Source: Woeseiaceae bacterium
GTDB lineage: Bacteria; Pseudomonadota; Gammaproteobacteria; Steroidobacterales; Woeseiaceae
Reading direction: 5' to 3'
DNA length: 64,000 bases
NCBI GenBank assembly: GCA_030066655.1
Contig: JASJBE010000006.1
Location: 1 to 64,000 of the forward strand
Positions 63,508 through 64,000 of the stretch are shown in pieces; position 1 is the first letter of the stretch; each line of letters opens with the position of its first letter. The notes under the pieces were generated by a model. The model had not been told where the DNA came from and ran no database searches. It worked only from the letters and a program-made list of their open reading frames with translations. Both the position numbers and the translations under genes were made by a program.

Positions 63508-64000
63508 CCCCAGTGTTTTTCGGCGCCTTCCGCGTTGTCCGGATTGCCTTTCCACGGCTCGTCGAAGGCCTCGAAGAAAAAGACCGTCACATTCTCCTGC
63601 TCCGCCCAGGCTTTCAGCTCATTGTAGTGGCGGCGCTGGTTCTCCTCGTTCGCCTGCTCGCTGAATTCTGTCGCCGTCGTGGCCCAGCCGGCCTCGAGGA
63701 TGGCGATCGGCTTGCCCGGAATCGCCTCGCGTACACGTTCGATGTTGTCGATGGTGTAAGCCAGGGCTTCGTCAACGGTTTTGCCTTCCCATGCGGGATA
63801 GGTGTGCACACCGAGAAAGTCGACAACCTGCCCGAGCTCGTAGCCGTCGGTCGCCCACCAGTCGTAGTTGTCGGCCGTCGTGACGGGTACGTCGACCGCT
63901 GCTTGCACCTGCTTGATGTATTCGATGGCTGACTCGACGGTAACCATGTGGTCGTTCCATTCGACCAGGGCCTCGTTGCCGACGTTGATCGCCACGACGA
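63459..64000 (-). CDS. Glycoside hydrolase family 17-like protein, C-terminal part
   Basis: The gene runs off the right edge; only its last ~180 codons are present. 'AINVGNEALVEWND' holds the acid/base Glu of a TIM-barrel glycosidase (N-E), and 'PIAILEAGWATT' holds the nucleophile Glu. 'DFLGVHTYPAWEG' and 'FFFEAFDEPWKG' are typical of GH17 beta-1,3-glucanase-like enzymes. The end is 'FFVDRTPKLVFQDE' then TAG at 63461-63459. An ATG at 63995 is internal. The 3' end is the first unit of the 48-bp repeat array. Confidence 0.88.
   Translation of the reverse strand, partial: VVAINVGNEALVEWNDHMVTVESAIEYIKQVQAAVDVPVTTADNYDWWATDGYELGQVVDFLGVHTYPAWEGKTVDEALAYTIDNIERVREAIPGKPIAILEAGWATTATEFSEQANEENQRRHYNELKAWAEQENVTVFFFEAFDEPWKGNPDNAEGAEKHWGLFFVDRTPKLVFQDE

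Noticed and set aside
63208-63627. A 139-codon plus-strand ORF over the 48-bp repeat with repeated 'NTSFGVLSME'
   Set aside because: It is the antisense reading of the GH17-like 3' repeat array; it has no RBS or homologue, and the minus-strand frame shows the conserved peptide and stop.

Overview
The window looks like chromosome from a free-living, probably marine or sediment gammaproteobacterium. Base composition is GC-rich (about 60% by eye). The gene set points the same way: Gram-negative outer-membrane proteins (a TonB-dependent receptor, a PlpD-like patatin fused to a barrel, many lipoproteins), MenA, PPK2, GreB, DjlA, YghU-type GST and a SOUL protein. The load of exported peptidases and serine hydrolases resembles Woeseia-like gammaproteobacteria, but I cannot fix the genus from sequence alone. 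Most genes form short, tightly packed operons, often with 4-base ATGA stop/start overlaps. No complete mobile element, rRNA or CRISPR array was found.

Layout: 1-4.7 kb, minus strand: a truncated BASS symporter, MenA, a TonB-dependent receptor and an exported metallo-beta-lactamase-fold hydrolase. 4.8-5.6 kb: a relatively AT-rich gene desert bounded by two decayed tRNA-Gly(CCC)-like sequences. 5.7-9.4 kb: DUF502, a VOC lipoprotein, a GT4 glycosyltransferase and a PAP2 phosphatase. 9.8-12.2 kb: a compact operon of two DUF1538 membrane proteins, a P-II-like protein and a CBS-pair protein, closed by a strong hairpin. 12.2-18.2 kb: PPK2, an ECF sigma operon, a rhomboid protease and the patatin-barrel protein. 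18.3-28.1 kb: membrane proteins, acetylpolyamine amidohydrolase, a GAF/degenerate-GGDEF protein, a cupin, a serine hydrolase, a solute-binding protein with a small TonB-box-like partner, and DUF2157.

28.1-34.6 kb holds the most striking locus. An exported subtilisin with a seven-fold LLWND tail lies 30 bp upstream of a 1490-residue protein that joins a 14-repeat periplasmic propeller sensor, a membrane segment, PAS, GAF, a sigma-54 AAA+ domain and a Fis-type HTH. That is a transmembrane one-protein sigma-54 activator with no kinase step. 34.9-48.3 kb is mostly housekeeping and transport: GreB, YghU, DjlA, a SOUL protein with a 45-bp tandem repeat, a fatty acid hydroxylase, an AbgT transporter with an exported M17 aminopeptidase, an APC permease, a serine hydrolase, a CPBP protease and a PLP enzyme. 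48.4-57.9 kb: an S9 peptidase, a Tat-exported FAD oxidase, a PhnD-like lipoprotein coupled to a hybrid kinase with a His-rich sensor loop, a MarR/hydrolase operon with a palindromic operator, and an HI0933-family flavoprotein. 58-63.1 kb: a DUF2878-DUF6134-lipocalin operon, a Ser/Thr kinase fused to an HDOD domain, and an unrecognised 422-residue protein.

The right edge carries the end of a glycoside hydrolase family 17-like gene on the minus strand. Its 3' end is followed by six further 48-bp tandem copies of its own last codons. All seven copies keep a PKLVF core and an in-frame TAG stop, with mostly silent or conservative changes. This is the most unusual DNA-level structure in the window.
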